DNA of 64,000 bases from Thermosynechococcaceae cyanobacterium MS004 (GTDB lineage Bacteria > Cyanobacteriota > Cyanobacteriia > Thermosynechococcales > Thermosynechococcaceae), in contig JAKRSB010000095.1 in assembly GCA_022402525.1 (NCBI GenBank), positions 1 through 64,000 on the forward strand, read 5' to 3'. The notes beneath the pieces are model-generated. The model was not told the DNA's origin and ran no database searches. It saw only the letters and a list, made by a program, of their open reading frames with translations. Every line of letters begins with the position of its first letter. Positions within the stretch are counted from its first letter, which is position 1. The position numbers and the translations under genes are program-made. Positions 17,278-25,448 of the stretch are shown here, one piece after another.

Positions 17278-17520
17278 GTTGAGCAGTCCAAAAAGATTTT
17301 GGATCAGTTGCGTGATGTCCTTCGCCTTAATCATGATTCTTGCCGCACTGAGCAGTCTTATGGGGACTGGGATGAGGTTTATCGTGTTTCACAATAAACC
17401 TCATCCCAAAGACATGGGTGCGTCTGAATGGGTGCGCCAGAAATTGAGGCTTTTTTGAGTTATCTTGCTGTTCAAAGAAAGGTTGCGGCGTCTACTCAAA
17501 ACTAAGCCCTTAGCGCCTTA
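17278..17520 (+). pseudogene. intI: Integron-type tyrosine recombinase (IntI), N-terminal remnant
   Basis: Translated piecewise this gives KKILDQLRDVLRLNHDSCRT EQSYGDW in one frame, then HNKPHPKDMGAS in the next, then APEIEAFLSYLAVQRKVAAS TQN, a stop, and ALSAL. These match in order the N-terminal SAM-like core-binding domain of IntI-type integrases (typically ...LLDQVRD.IR..HYS.RTEQ.Y.DW..RFI.FH.KRHP..MGA.EIEAFLTHLAV...VAASTQNQALSAL). Lesions: about 2 bases missing after GDW (leading to TAA at 17,393), a 14-bp imperfect tandem duplication (ATGGGTGCGTCTGA / ATGGGTGCGCCAGA), Gln to TAA in TQNQ, and loss of everything after about residue 80 at an IS982 fragment. The catalytic domain is absent, so it is inactive. 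Confidence 0.88.
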
Positions 17521-17708
17521 ATGGCCCGTTTGCGCAGCAAAACCTTGTCCATAAGCTTCACAAGGCTATTTCCTATATTCTTGCGCCGACGCGCAATCAG
17601 CTCCAAGCCTTGGGCATCAAACTGCTCAAACAACAGTTGCGAGACATAACCGCGATCGCCCAAGAGCTTACCCAATAGCCCTATTCCGGTCGAACTCATG
17701 TCGGTCAA
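17521..17708 (-). pseudogene. IS982-family transposase fragment
   Basis: Encodes GLLGKLLGDRGYVSQLLFEQ, then a basic segment with RRRKN and LMDKVLLRKRAI. This is the block around the second catalytic Asp (GDRGY) of IS982 transposases. The N- and C-terminal parts and the IS ends are missing. The right-hand reading frame (KALRA) is sequence of the neighbouring intI remnant, so the two are fused at about 17,520. A partial MITE-like repeat abuts the other end. Confidence 0.8.
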
Positions 17709-17775
17709 AAATCAACCTTCTTAAGCCCCTCGCTTTTGGAAGAGGAGTTTGGGTGAGGGGCTTTGCATCATCTCA
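17709..17775 (-). repeat. MITE-like dispersed repeat, copy D (partial)
   Basis: Carries the AATCAACCTTCTTAAGCCCC ... GGGTGAGGGGCTT half of the element, same orientation as copy A, and ends in a diverged CATCTCACGC. It sits between the IS982 fragment and the response-regulator gene. Confidence 0.65.
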
Positions 17776-17777
17776 CG

Positions 17778-18896
17778 CTAAACAGGCTGAATCACAGATT
17801 TTGTGGGCAGAGAAACCGTCAGTGTAAACTGCGCCTCAGCGTCACAGTCTAGGGTTAAGGCTCCGTTATACAGCTCAGCAATGCGCTGAATAATTAAAAC
17901 CCCAAGGCCAGGGTCGAGTTCTTCAAAGAAGGAGCGATCCAGCGGCACTTGCGCCTTATCCAAGATTCTTTGGCGCTGCTCTGGCGTGAGAATTTCAAGG
18001 CGACACTCAAGAGAATATTGAAATATCTCCTTCGCTACCCTCGTTTGAATCAAAACAGGCGTGTTAGCTGGAGTTGTGGATAAGACAAAATCTAGCGACT
18101 CTTCAATCATCTTTTTTAGATCGTCCGTCGCAATCCCTAGATGCACATTCGCCGTCTGGGTTTTGACATCCCTGAGCCGTCCGTACTGCTTTGCCTTTTG
18201 CGTAGAAACCATGTAGATGAAGTCTCCAGGCCGCATGGTGTGAGCGCCCTGGATAACGCGCAAAGACTCAGAGTTGCGCGCCAAAAACTCTAGATTCATG
18301 TATAAAAAGAAGTTTTGAATGGCGCGCTGCAAAAACTTGGTGTTTGCAGAAATATGCTTACCCAACTGCTTAAAGTCATCGGTGGTGAGCAGATCAGCAT
18401 CTTGGCCAAAAATCTCGGCGGTTCTAGAAATTTCGTCTAGGGGACTGAGGATTTTATCGGGAATGGAGTAGGAAATACTCTGCCTGATCCCCGTTAGCTC
18501 ATAGTCAGCCTGCTGCACAAAGGTTCTTTGCCGAGACAAGCGCGAGCTGACGGCCTGCAACAACTCGGTACGGGTAAAGGGCTTGGTCAGATAGTCATCG
18601 GCTCCTAGATTCATGCCCTGGCGAATGTCTTTGGTAGCTGCCTTGGCGGTCAAAAAAACAAACGGAATCATCGCCGTTGCTGGGTCTTGCCGCAGCACGT
18701 TGAGCACATCGTAGCCATCCAAATCTGGCATCATCACGTCGCAGAGAATGAGGTCAGGATGGTGGGCTTGGGCAATATTGATCCCGGCCATGCCGTCTTC
18801 TGCGGCAAAGGTTTCAAAGTCTTCTGCACCCAGTAGCTCTACGATATTGTCCCGGACATTGGGCTGGTCCTCGATGACTAAAATTCGATTTACCAT
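17778..18896 (-). CDS. Response regulator with degenerate histidine-kinase-like C-terminus
   Basis: 372 residues. Residues ~4-120 are a canonical receiver: acidic pair in IEDQP, phosphoacceptor Asp in LILCDVMMPDLDGYD, Thr in FLTAKAA and Lys in YLTKPF. The remainder has the outline of a kinase core: a helical DHp-like region (about 135-215) without the HE/D-x-x-T/N phosphorylation box, then an ATPase-like part with DDLKKMIEESLDFVLS in place of the N-box and LGVLIIQRIAELYNGALTLD in place of the G2/ATP lid. Phosphotransfer by this part is unlikely. It overlaps the end of the upstream kinase gene by seven bases, so the two are a coupled pair. Confidence 0.88.
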   Translation of the reverse strand: MVNRILVIEDQPNVRDNIVELLGAEDFETFAAEDGMAGINIAQAHHPDLILCDVMMPDLDGYDVLNVLRQDPATAMIPFVFLTAKAATKDIRQGMNLGADDYLTKPFTRTELLQAVSSRLSRQRTFVQQADYELTGIRQSISYSIPDKILSPLDEISRTAEIFGQDADLLTTDDFKQLGKHISANTKFLQRAIQNFFLYMNLEFLARNSESLRVIQGAHTMRPGDFIYMVSTQKAKQYGRLRDVKTQTANVHLGIATDDLKKMIEESLDFVLSTTPANTPVLIQTRVAKEIFQYSLECRLEILTPEQRQRILDKAQVPLDRSFFEELDPGLGVLIIQRIAELYNGALTLDCDAEAQFTLTVSLPTKSVIQPV

Positions 18897-21800
18897 TGAT
18901 ATTCCCCCGTGATTTGATGGTCTGACTGAATTGGCAGCGAAACAGTGAATTGGGAGCCTTGCCCCACTGCACTCTTGACATCAATCGTGCCGCTGTGTAA
19001 GTCAACGGCTTTTTTGACAATTGATAAGCCTAGCCCCGTGCCAGAAATGGTGCCTACATTTCCAGCACGGTGGAACGGATCAAAGAGGTGAACCTGATCC
19101 TCTGGCGGGATGCCAATGCCCCGATCTGCGATCGCAAAGATCAGATTGGTTGCGCTGACGGTGAGACTAAAGTCGATGGGCTGATGGGCCAAAGAATACT
19201 TCACCGCATTAGACAGCAGATTGCTTAAGATATGGCGCAATAGCTTTTTATCCAGACTGACTGGTGGTATCGCTTCAGGGTAAGAAAAATTGATAGTGTT
19301 TTTGCAGGGGCTCCCAGGCTTAACTTCTTCGATTAGCGTTTGGCAAAATTCAATAATATTAAAGACTTCTGGCTCAAATTTAAGTTTGCCGGCTTCTCCA
19401 GCGCTAATGATCAAGACATCATTTAACAGTCCTGTCATGTGGTTGACAGACTCCTGAATTTGCTTCAGGTAGGCCAGTTTCTTTTCCAACGTCCAGCGAT
19501 CGCCATAGTGCTCCAGCAGTTCACTGGCCGAGAAAATGGTGGTCAGTGGTGTCCTGAACTCATGGGAGGCGATCGAAATAAATCGAGACTTTAGCTCGCT
19601 CAGCTCCTGGGTTTTTTCAAGAGCGCGATGAATTTCTAGCTCGGCCTGTTTCCGCTCCGTAATGTCTAAGATGACAAACACAGCGGCTTGACCCTCCAGA
19701 TAAAGCTGCGCTACCGCTAAATAATAGATAGAGCGCTTATCCACCACCACCTCAAGCTCTTGGGTTGCACTCCCCGTCTTCGGTGTCGCACTATTCTGGC
19801 AGGTCGCAAAAAAGGATTTAAAAAAGCTGGAGAAGCTTTCAACACTTTGATTCTTGATAAAATCGACCTTTTGATTTACAAAATCTTCTGGCGATCGCCC
19901 AAAGATCTCCGCCATCAGCCGATTCACGCCCAGGTAATGGAGATCTTCCCCAACCCAAGCCACACAGCCCGGAACCGCATCCAGAACCGCCTGGAGCTGA
20001 TTTTTGGCCATATTCAGGGCCTGTTCAGCCCTCTGTCGCTTATAGACATGGTGCTTGCGGATCGCATTTTCAATGCGCAGCTTCAGATTTGCCTGCTGTA
20101 GTGCATCGGTACGGTCAGCAACACGCTGCTCTAGGCGCTCATTGAGATGCTGAAGCACAATTTCAGAGCGTTTTTGACTAGAAATATCTGTAATTGTCCC
20201 CATGTAGCCCGTTAGACCCGTTTCAAGGCGCATCGGTGTCGCTTGGCCCAGCACCCAAAGGGTTTCCTCATCCGCCGTCTTCAGCCGAAACTCACTCACC
20301 CAAGAAGACTGATCCTCGATAAATTTCTGAAAGTATTGAGAAACCGCCTCAGCATCCTCTGGGTGCAGTTGATGTTTCCACGACCGACTGACATTTTCAC
20401 CCTCTTGAAATCCGCTGATTGACTGTAGATAAGGGTTCTCATAAACAATGGTGCCCTGAGCGTCTGCACAAAAAATGCCGATCGGCGCAAGCTCGCTGAG
20501 CAAACGAAAGCGCAGCTCACTCTCACGGAGCGCCAGTTCAGACCGCTTCCGAACCGTGATATCCCCAATAAACCCAACCAATCGATCTGGATTGGCATCT
20601 TCGTCCAGCAGCATCTGGGTTTTATCTTCAACCCAGAAATAATGCCCATCCCGATGACGTATCCGATATTCCAGACACATTCGCCCTTTCTGCTCCAGGC
20701 CAAAGCACACTTCATTCTTAAACCGAGCCTGATCATCGGGATGGATTAGATTTACCCACTCATCAAAGAACTTGGGCATTTCGTCTGGGGGGTAGCCCAG
20801 GATTTTCTCTGCATTTTTGCCCCAAGTGGGCTTATTGCTTTGGACATCCCACTCAAACAAAATTTGGCCGCTGACCAGACCCGCTTCTTCATAGCGCTTC
20901 CGCCAATTTTTTAGCTCTCCTAAGTACTGCTGCTGAATTTGCTCCGTGAGTTTCCGTTTCGTCACGTCAAAGGCAAACCCATCCCAAGCCACAACGCCAT
21001 CTTCTAAAACCTCTGGAATCGACGTAATTTGAATCCAGCGCACCTCATGATCTTGCAGAATTTCTCGATACTCTACGTTAAAAATGCTAAGCGTTTTCTT
21101 CGACTGTCGAAGCGTCTCTCGCACGGCGGCCACATCTTCAGGATGGATCACGTCCCATAGGGATAAAACATCCTGCATTGCAACCTCCGCTTCAACCCCC
21201 AACACCTCTCCGCTGCGCGGGCTGATGTAGCGCATGGCGTCCGTACCGTCAGGATTTTGAACGTACCGAAACAGAACGCCAGGAATATTCGCCGCCAGCC
21301 GTCTAAATCTTAATTCGCTGGCGGCTAACGTCTGCTCAGATCGTTTTTGCTCAGAGATATCTTGAATCACGGCCAAATTTAAGCTGGGGCGATCAGATCC
21401 ATACTGAACCCGAGAAGCCGTGATGTGAGTCCAGATTGCAAAGCCATCTTTATGAATTAAGCGCTCTACCAGTGAAAAGGTATCGATTTCACCGGCTGCA
21501 AACTTTTGGCGATAGGCTGAGTGTTGAGCCATAGCCAAATCATCAGGATGCGTGATGTCTTGATATCGCAGCGCCAGAAGCTCCTCAGGGCTGTAGCCCA
21601 GCATCTTGCAATATTGTTGATTGACCCGCACATGCCGACCTTCAGCATCGGTATAGTTCAATCCAACCAAGAGCTGATCAAAAATTGCCCGTAGTCCTCC
21701 TTCTTGTTCCTGAAACGCTTCACTCTGTTGTTGAGTAATGGGTTGAGCGGGCGCCGCAATGGGTGCAGCTTCTGAACTTTCAGGAGGCTTTTCAGTAGAC

Positions 21801-22306
21801 TTTAGCCGATAGCGTATTGCAGCATGCTGCAGGATATATGCAACAACCTCTAAGTTTTGTAGGCTGTCTGGGGTGAAGTAGTCTTGAGCGCCCCCCTGAA
21901 AAGCAGATGCGATCGCAGCGCTATGGTTTTGCTCTAAAACCACAAAAACCGGCAGATCTGCCGGGTTGGTGCGTGGGTTAAGAATTTCTGTGCGAACCCT
22001 TTCTAGGGATGATTGCCAAACGATGATGGCCTCAATGGGTTGGGTGATCAAGTGCGATCGCGCTTCATCCAGGGTCTGGGCAGTATAGACATGGAGAAGG
22101 GTGTTGTTCTGAAGCTTACTGACGCAGGATACACGCTGCTCTGTTGCGTCGAAGTCCACCCACAAAACCTGTGCCGGAGAAAATAGCGCGTCATCAGCTT
22201 TCTCACTCACCGGATCGCCTATATTCTGGGGTATTAAAGATGGATGCTCTGGAGCCCATTCTGGAACCCATTTTGGATCAAATGAATTGTTACTTTTGAC
22301 CCACAT
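18890..22306 (-). CDS. Multi-PAS sensor histidine kinase with N-terminal pseudo-receiver
   Basis: About 1138 residues from ATG 22306 (a GTG at 22330 is also possible). Order: a receiver-like domain (VLWVDFDATEQRVSC... QGGAQDYFTPDSLQ) in which the phosphoacceptor position reads EAIIVWQSS with no Asp; then five PAS/PAC domains (about residues 200-895), each ending in an ITERK/ISEQKR-type linker. HisKA follows with the phosphorylatable His in FISIASHEFRTPLTTIF, then HATPase_c with N-box NLLSNAVKYS, G1 IADRGIGIPPEDQ and G2 GTGLGLSIVKK. No transmembrane helix is apparent, so it is probably a cytoplasmic sensor; PAS ligands are unknown. The likely partner is the response regulator overlapping its 3' end. 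Confidence 0.93.
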   Translation of the reverse strand: MWVKSNNSFDPKWVPEWAPEHPSLIPQNIGDPVSEKADDALFSPAQVLWVDFDATEQRVSCVSKLQNNTLLHVYTAQTLDEARSHLITQPIEAIIVWQSSLERVRTEILNPRTNPADLPVFVVLEQNHSAAIASAFQGGAQDYFTPDSLQNLEVVAYILQHAAIRYRLKSTEKPPESSEAAPIAAPAQPITQQQSEAFQEQEGGLRAIFDQLLVGLNYTDAEGRHVRVNQQYCKMLGYSPEELLALRYQDITHPDDLAMAQHSAYRQKFAAGEIDTFSLVERLIHKDGFAIWTHITASRVQYGSDRPSLNLAVIQDISEQKRSEQTLAASELRFRRLAANIPGVLFRYVQNPDGTDAMRYISPRSGEVLGVEAEVAMQDVLSLWDVIHPEDVAAVRETLRQSKKTLSIFNVEYREILQDHEVRWIQITSIPEVLEDGVVAWDGFAFDVTKRKLTEQIQQQYLGELKNWRKRYEEAGLVSGQILFEWDVQSNKPTWGKNAEKILGYPPDEMPKFFDEWVNLIHPDDQARFKNEVCFGLEQKGRMCLEYRIRHRDGHYFWVEDKTQMLLDEDANPDRLVGFIGDITVRKRSELALRESELRFRLLSELAPIGIFCADAQGTIVYENPYLQSISGFQEGENVSRSWKHQLHPEDAEAVSQYFQKFIEDQSSWVSEFRLKTADEETLWVLGQATPMRLETGLTGYMGTITDISSQKRSEIVLQHLNERLEQRVADRTDALQQANLKLRIENAIRKHHVYKRQRAEQALNMAKNQLQAVLDAVPGCVAWVGEDLHYLGVNRLMAEIFGRSPEDFVNQKVDFIKNQSVESFSSFFKSFFATCQNSATPKTGSATQELEVVVDKRSIYYLAVAQLYLEGQAAVFVILDITERKQAELEIHRALEKTQELSELKSRFISIASHEFRTPLTTIFSASELLEHYGDRWTLEKKLAYLKQIQESVNHMTGLLNDVLIISAGEAGKLKFEPEVFNIIEFCQTLIEEVKPGSPCKNTINFSYPEAIPPVSLDKKLLRHILSNLLSNAVKYSLAHQPIDFSLTVSATNLIFAIADRGIGIPPEDQVHLFDPFHRAGNVGTISGTGLGLSIVKKAVDLHSGTIDVKSAVGQGSQFTVSLPIQSDHQITGEYQW

Positions 22307-22359
22307 GACTGAATGGCCTTGCAGAAACACCGGAAAACAACCTTCTGCGCCCTACTGAA

Positions 22360-22415
22360 CTTAACGCGAATGACTTAGCGTGAATGACTTAACGCGAATG
22401 ACTTAACGCTAATTA
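22360..22415. repeat. 14-bp tandem repeat x4
   Basis: CTTAACGCGAATGA and variants occur four times head to tail, directly upstream of the histidine kinase. The rest of the spacer to 22,716 shows no gene. Confidence 0.8.
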
Positions 22416-22716
22416 ATTTACTTTTCAAAAAATAAATTAAATCCTGTTCAGGGCTGTGTTTATTGTGCCCCGACAGCCCTCCCAACGATACGTACTAACA
22501 CAGACTTTTTATTTCAGCCTTTGAATCGTCTTCAGAATTCTCCGTGATTGTGCTGAATTTCTAGAGTCTGTTATGAAGCGATCGCATTCTGTTTCGGCTT
22601 AAATATTTCTCAAAACTTGCGAATCAAACAAGTTCTAAACGTATTAAGACCACCCCTCGACCAAAATACTCGATCAAAACACTCGACTAAAATAATAGAC
22701 AGGCTTGCATAGAAGC

Positions 22717-24189
22717 CTAAACCCCCTGACTATTGCAGGCTTTTTCATAGACCTGCTCCTGCGCCTTCGCCGACTTCCAGAGGTCAACCATCGGCAAAGG
22801 ATAAGTTTTGCCCAGTTCCAGGCCAAAGCGCGTCTGCTCCACGGGCAAGAGCTGCCAAGGCGTATGCACCTTTGGACTTGGAATGTTTGCCAATTCGGGG
22901 AGCCAATGCTTCACGTATTCTCCTTGGGGGTCGTAATCTTTGGCCTGCTTGGTAATGTTAAAAAAGCGGAACCCCCTGGCATCGTTGCCGACCCCTGCGG
23001 TGTAGTTCCAGTTGCCCCAATTGCTGCAGGGGTCGTAGTCAACGAGCTGCGACTCAAACCATTCCGCACCCATCTGCCAGTTGATGCCTAAATTTTTGGT
23101 CAAAAAGCTCGCAACATTCTGACGGCCCCGATTCGACATAAAGCCCGTGGATGACAGCTCTCTCATGCTGGCATCCACCAGTGGATAGCCCGTCTGGCCC
23201 CACTGCCAATGCTCAAAGACTTCCCGATTCTGGCTCCAGGGCAGCTTCAGTCCACGCAGTCCAGATACGCGGAAGATGCGGGTTCCGTGCTTTTTGCAGA
23301 TCCAGCGAAAGTAGTCGCGCCACAGCAGCTCAAAAATGAGCCAGTAGGTAGAGTCGTTCTGAACTCGTGCTGCCTCGTACCGCTGCACTTCAGCATGGAT
23401 GTATCGGGGTGACAGACAGCCTAAGGCCAGCCAGGGCGACAGTTTTGAAGAATCGTCTGGGTTCAGCATTCCGTTGCGGGTCTGCTTATAAACCCGCAGG
23501 CGATCGCGCTCCCAAATGTAGGTTTGTAGGCGATGCTTACCCGCCGTTTCGCCACCCTTGCAGATCCATTGCGCGCGCGGATCAGGGATCGATGTTTCTA
23601 ACCCCAAGTCCTGTAGGGTTGGTCCTTCTTCCGCTAGGTCTAATGCAGCCTTGGGCAGCGGCGGCAGGCTGTGGGGTGCAGGCAACGGCGGATAAATTGT
23701 AGACGCTGCCTCCACTCTCTTCCGAAACTGGGTAAACAGTTCGGGCAGATCGGCGATCGCAAAGGGGATGTCCTCTGGGTTGTGCAGGGTATGCCCCCAA
23801 AACTCGCGGGCGCTAAGCCCCAGGGTATCTAAGGCTTGCGTGAGAGCTGTTTCTACCTGAATTTCTTCGGGGGTTGCCTCCTGGTGGTAATACACCGCAT
23901 TACAGCGCAGGTCTTGGGCAAGCTGGGGCAAAACGACTTCCGGCTCTCCCTGAAGAATCAGTAAATCACTCCCCAATTCCTGGAGCGACACCCGTAAATC
24001 CTGGACGCTTTCGTGCAGAAACTTCCCCCGAAATGCGCCCGTTTTGGGAAAGCCAAAGGAAGTGTGCCCAAACTGGCGTGGGTCAAAGCAGTAGGCAGGC
24101 ACAACCTCGGCCTTTAACTCAAGAGCGGCCTGTAGGGGGGCATGGTCATGAAGCCGTAAGTCCGTCCGAAACCACATTAAAATGCGCAT
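22717..24189 (-). CDS. Cryptochrome DASH / FAD-binding photolyase
   Basis: 490 residues, full length for cry-DASH. The photolyase alpha/beta antenna domain opens MRILMWFRTDLRLHDHAPLQ. The FAD-binding helical domain carries KLSPWLALGCLSPRYIHAEV, ELLWRDYFRWICKKHG, the tryptophan-rich GYPLVDASMREL and FMSNRGRQNVASF, and the diagnostic WNYTAGVGNDARG block seen in cry-DASH. The family binds FAD and usually MTHF, and repairs cyclobutane pyrimidine dimers in single-stranded DNA or acts as a blue-light photoreceptor. It is complete, with no sign of damage. The next gene downstream in the same orientation is 390 bp away, so it is probably its own transcription unit. Confidence 0.93.
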   Translation of the reverse strand: MRILMWFRTDLRLHDHAPLQAALELKAEVVPAYCFDPRQFGHTSFGFPKTGAFRGKFLHESVQDLRVSLQELGSDLLILQGEPEVVLPQLAQDLRCNAVYYHQEATPEEIQVETALTQALDTLGLSAREFWGHTLHNPEDIPFAIADLPELFTQFRKRVEAASTIYPPLPAPHSLPPLPKAALDLAEEGPTLQDLGLETSIPDPRAQWICKGGETAGKHRLQTYIWERDRLRVYKQTRNGMLNPDDSSKLSPWLALGCLSPRYIHAEVQRYEAARVQNDSTYWLIFELLWRDYFRWICKKHGTRIFRVSGLRGLKLPWSQNREVFEHWQWGQTGYPLVDASMRELSSTGFMSNRGRQNVASFLTKNLGINWQMGAEWFESQLVDYDPCSNWGNWNYTAGVGNDARGFRFFNITKQAKDYDPQGEYVKHWLPELANIPSPKVHTPWQLLPVEQTRFGLELGKTYPLPMVDLWKSAKAQEQVYEKACNSQGV

Positions 24190-24327
24190 CAGTTACACAT
24201 CGCTCAGGATACATATCGCTCAAGATGCGCGCACGAAAGCCCAAACAAAGCACCATGAGTGGCAATAAACCCCTACTCATGAACGTCATGAACTTGACAA
24301 GGAGAACTTAACAAGAAGAAATCAAAA

Positions 24328-24371
24328 ACTTAATGAGGTAATCTCGAAGACTTAACGAGGTAATCTCGAAG
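24328..24371. repeat. 22-bp tandem repeat x2 at the ferredoxin 3' end
   Basis: ACTTAATGAGGTAATCTCGA- and ACTTAACGAGGTAATCTCGA- lie head to tail. The second copy contains the last codons and stop of the ferredoxin gene, so the duplication arose from the gene end. Confidence 0.7.
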
Positions 24372-24843
24372 ACTTTGCCCGACGTTGTCTGTTTGCAGCC
24401 GCATCCACCGCAGAACCAGGCAGCGTAATCACCTGATCCTGACGCTCTAGCTCTAGCTGCTTGAGCTGGGTGTAGTCTACCCAATGGATACAGTCTACGG
24501 GGCAGGTATCGATCGCCTCCTGCACCACCTCTTCTGCGTCTCCATCCTGGCGAAAAACCCGCGATCGCCCGTAGCTTTCTTCAATAAAAAACGTATTGCG
24601 CGCCACCAGGGCACAGTGGCGACAGCCAATACAGGTTACTTCATCCACGTAGACCCCGCGCTGGCGAAATGCTCCGCCTAGCTCCGGCTCTAGGCCGGAG
24701 CGCTGCACCGCGTCTCGCAGCCGACCGCCTAACTCTGGCTCAGCCCCAGTCCGCAAGTCAGACAGGCGATCGCTATCTAATCCGCGATCGCTATTTAGTC
24801 CGCGATCGCTATCTAATCCGCGATCGCTGTTTACCCCAGACAC
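24352..24843 (-). CDS. 4Fe-4S ferredoxin with repeat-encoded N-terminal extension
   Basis: 163 residues. A single 4Fe-4S cluster is predicted from CIGCRHC (about residues 75-81) and the distant CPVDCIHWV (about 114-122). The GTG start at 24843 overlaps the TAG of the upstream ycf35 by one base, so the genes are translationally coupled. The first 30 residues are SDRGLDSDRGLNSDRGLD, encoded by four 18-bp repeats each containing HIP1 (24,766-24,837); this is an unusual addition before the conserved core. A second duplication (PELGGRLRDAVQ / PELGGAFRQRG) follows. The role is electron transfer, partner unknown. The constant neighbours are Ycf35 and a DUF2997 protein, an association common in cyanobacteria. 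Confidence 0.88.
   Translation of the reverse strand: MSGVNSDRGLDSDRGLNSDRGLDSDRLSDLRTGAEPELGGRLRDAVQRSGLEPELGGAFRQRGVYVDEVTCIGCRHCALVARNTFFIEESYGRSRVFRQDGDAEEVVQEAIDTCPVDCIHWVDYTQLKQLELERQDQVITLPGSAVDAAANRQRRAKSSRLPR
24766..24837. repeat. 18-bp HIP1-containing tandem repeat x4
   Basis: GCGATCGCTATCTAATCC and close variants, four copies in frame with the ferredoxin N-terminus. Confidence 0.9.
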
Positions 24844-25229
24844 TAGGCACTCCAGCGCTGTACAACCAGGCGAATGCTGCCGTCGGCACGACTAGCCTCT
24901 TCCGTTACCTGAAAGCCTTGGGATGCCGTCGTATTAAGCACCGTATGGTAGGCGTAGCGCTGCGTAATTTTTTGTAAAAAGCGATCCACAGACCAAGCCT
25001 GTTGCCAAAAGTCTAGGTCTGCCACCAGCTCGTATTCTTGGCCGCTCCAGCTAAAGCCCACATCGTAGCCATTCTCTTGAGCCACCACCAGATCAGCAGA
25101 GCGCACCTGCCCCTGATAGCCGCGCACAGGCTCAGGCCCGGATTTCCAGCTCACGCCTAAGTCCGTCAAAGCAGACTGGAGTGCAGGGAGGTTACGGATT
25201 TTGGTTTTAATTTGGCTAAAGTGTGACAT
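24843..25229 (-). CDS. ycf35: Ycf35 (DUF1257 family)
   Basis: 128 residues starting MSHFSQIKTKIRNLPALQSA at ATG 25229, the family's usual start; codons further upstream to 25,331 do not match. Central blocks GYDVGFSWSGQEYELVADLD and DRFLQKITQRYAYHTVL are characteristic. Ycf35 is conserved in cyanobacteria and some red-algal plastids, with no established biochemical role. The stop codon overlaps the start of the downstream ferredoxin gene, and the DUF2997 gene lies about 220 bp upstream on the same strand. Co-function with the ferredoxin, perhaps as scaffold or redox partner, is inference from this conserved linkage. Confidence 0.92.
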   Translation of the reverse strand: MSHFSQIKTKIRNLPALQSALTDLGVSWKSGPEPVRGYQGQVRSADLVVAQENGYDVGFSWSGQEYELVADLDFWQQAWSVDRFLQKITQRYAYHTVLNTTASQGFQVTEEASRADGSIRLVVQRWSA

Positions 25230-25448
25230 TTTAAAAGCGCTTGCTATACAACAATCAAAAACGAGTCTAAAAGTCCGGGCGTAACGTCTAAGTCTGAGCG
25301 TAAAGTCTAAATCATTAAGATCAGGCTCCAACTTTCATTTTGCTTCCCAATGCTGAGTTGCGGGTCTGCTAAGTGGCTAAGACTGATGAGTGACTAAGAC
25401 TGAAGAACGCCTTAGCGCTTAAGACCTTAGCGCCTAAGCTAGAGAGCC

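Larger units (their letters stand above)
12977..17520 (-). mobile_element. Degenerate integron: five-cassette array plus broken intI
   Basis: The layout is that of a chromosomal integron. An IntI-like recombinase fragment on the plus strand (17,278-17,520) diverges from five minus-strand cassettes. Each cassette is one short gene (one holds two) followed by an imperfect palindrome bounded by RYYYAAC and GTTRRRY core sites, mostly GTCTAAC/GTTAGAC. Cassette joints in plus coordinates fall near 16,978, 16,177, 15,132, 14,226 and 13,432, and the array ends at 12,977. The palindromes share a left arm (consensus CTAACGG...ATCAGCGGACGG), as expected of a sedentary array. The integrase is inactive as read, so any rearrangement would need an enzyme in trans. 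No part of this has been tested by folding or database search here. Confidence 0.85.

Noticed and set aside
22360-22415. Tandem repeats as CRISPR arrays
   Set aside because: Units of 13-16 bp are directly abutting with no spacers, and no cas genes are present.
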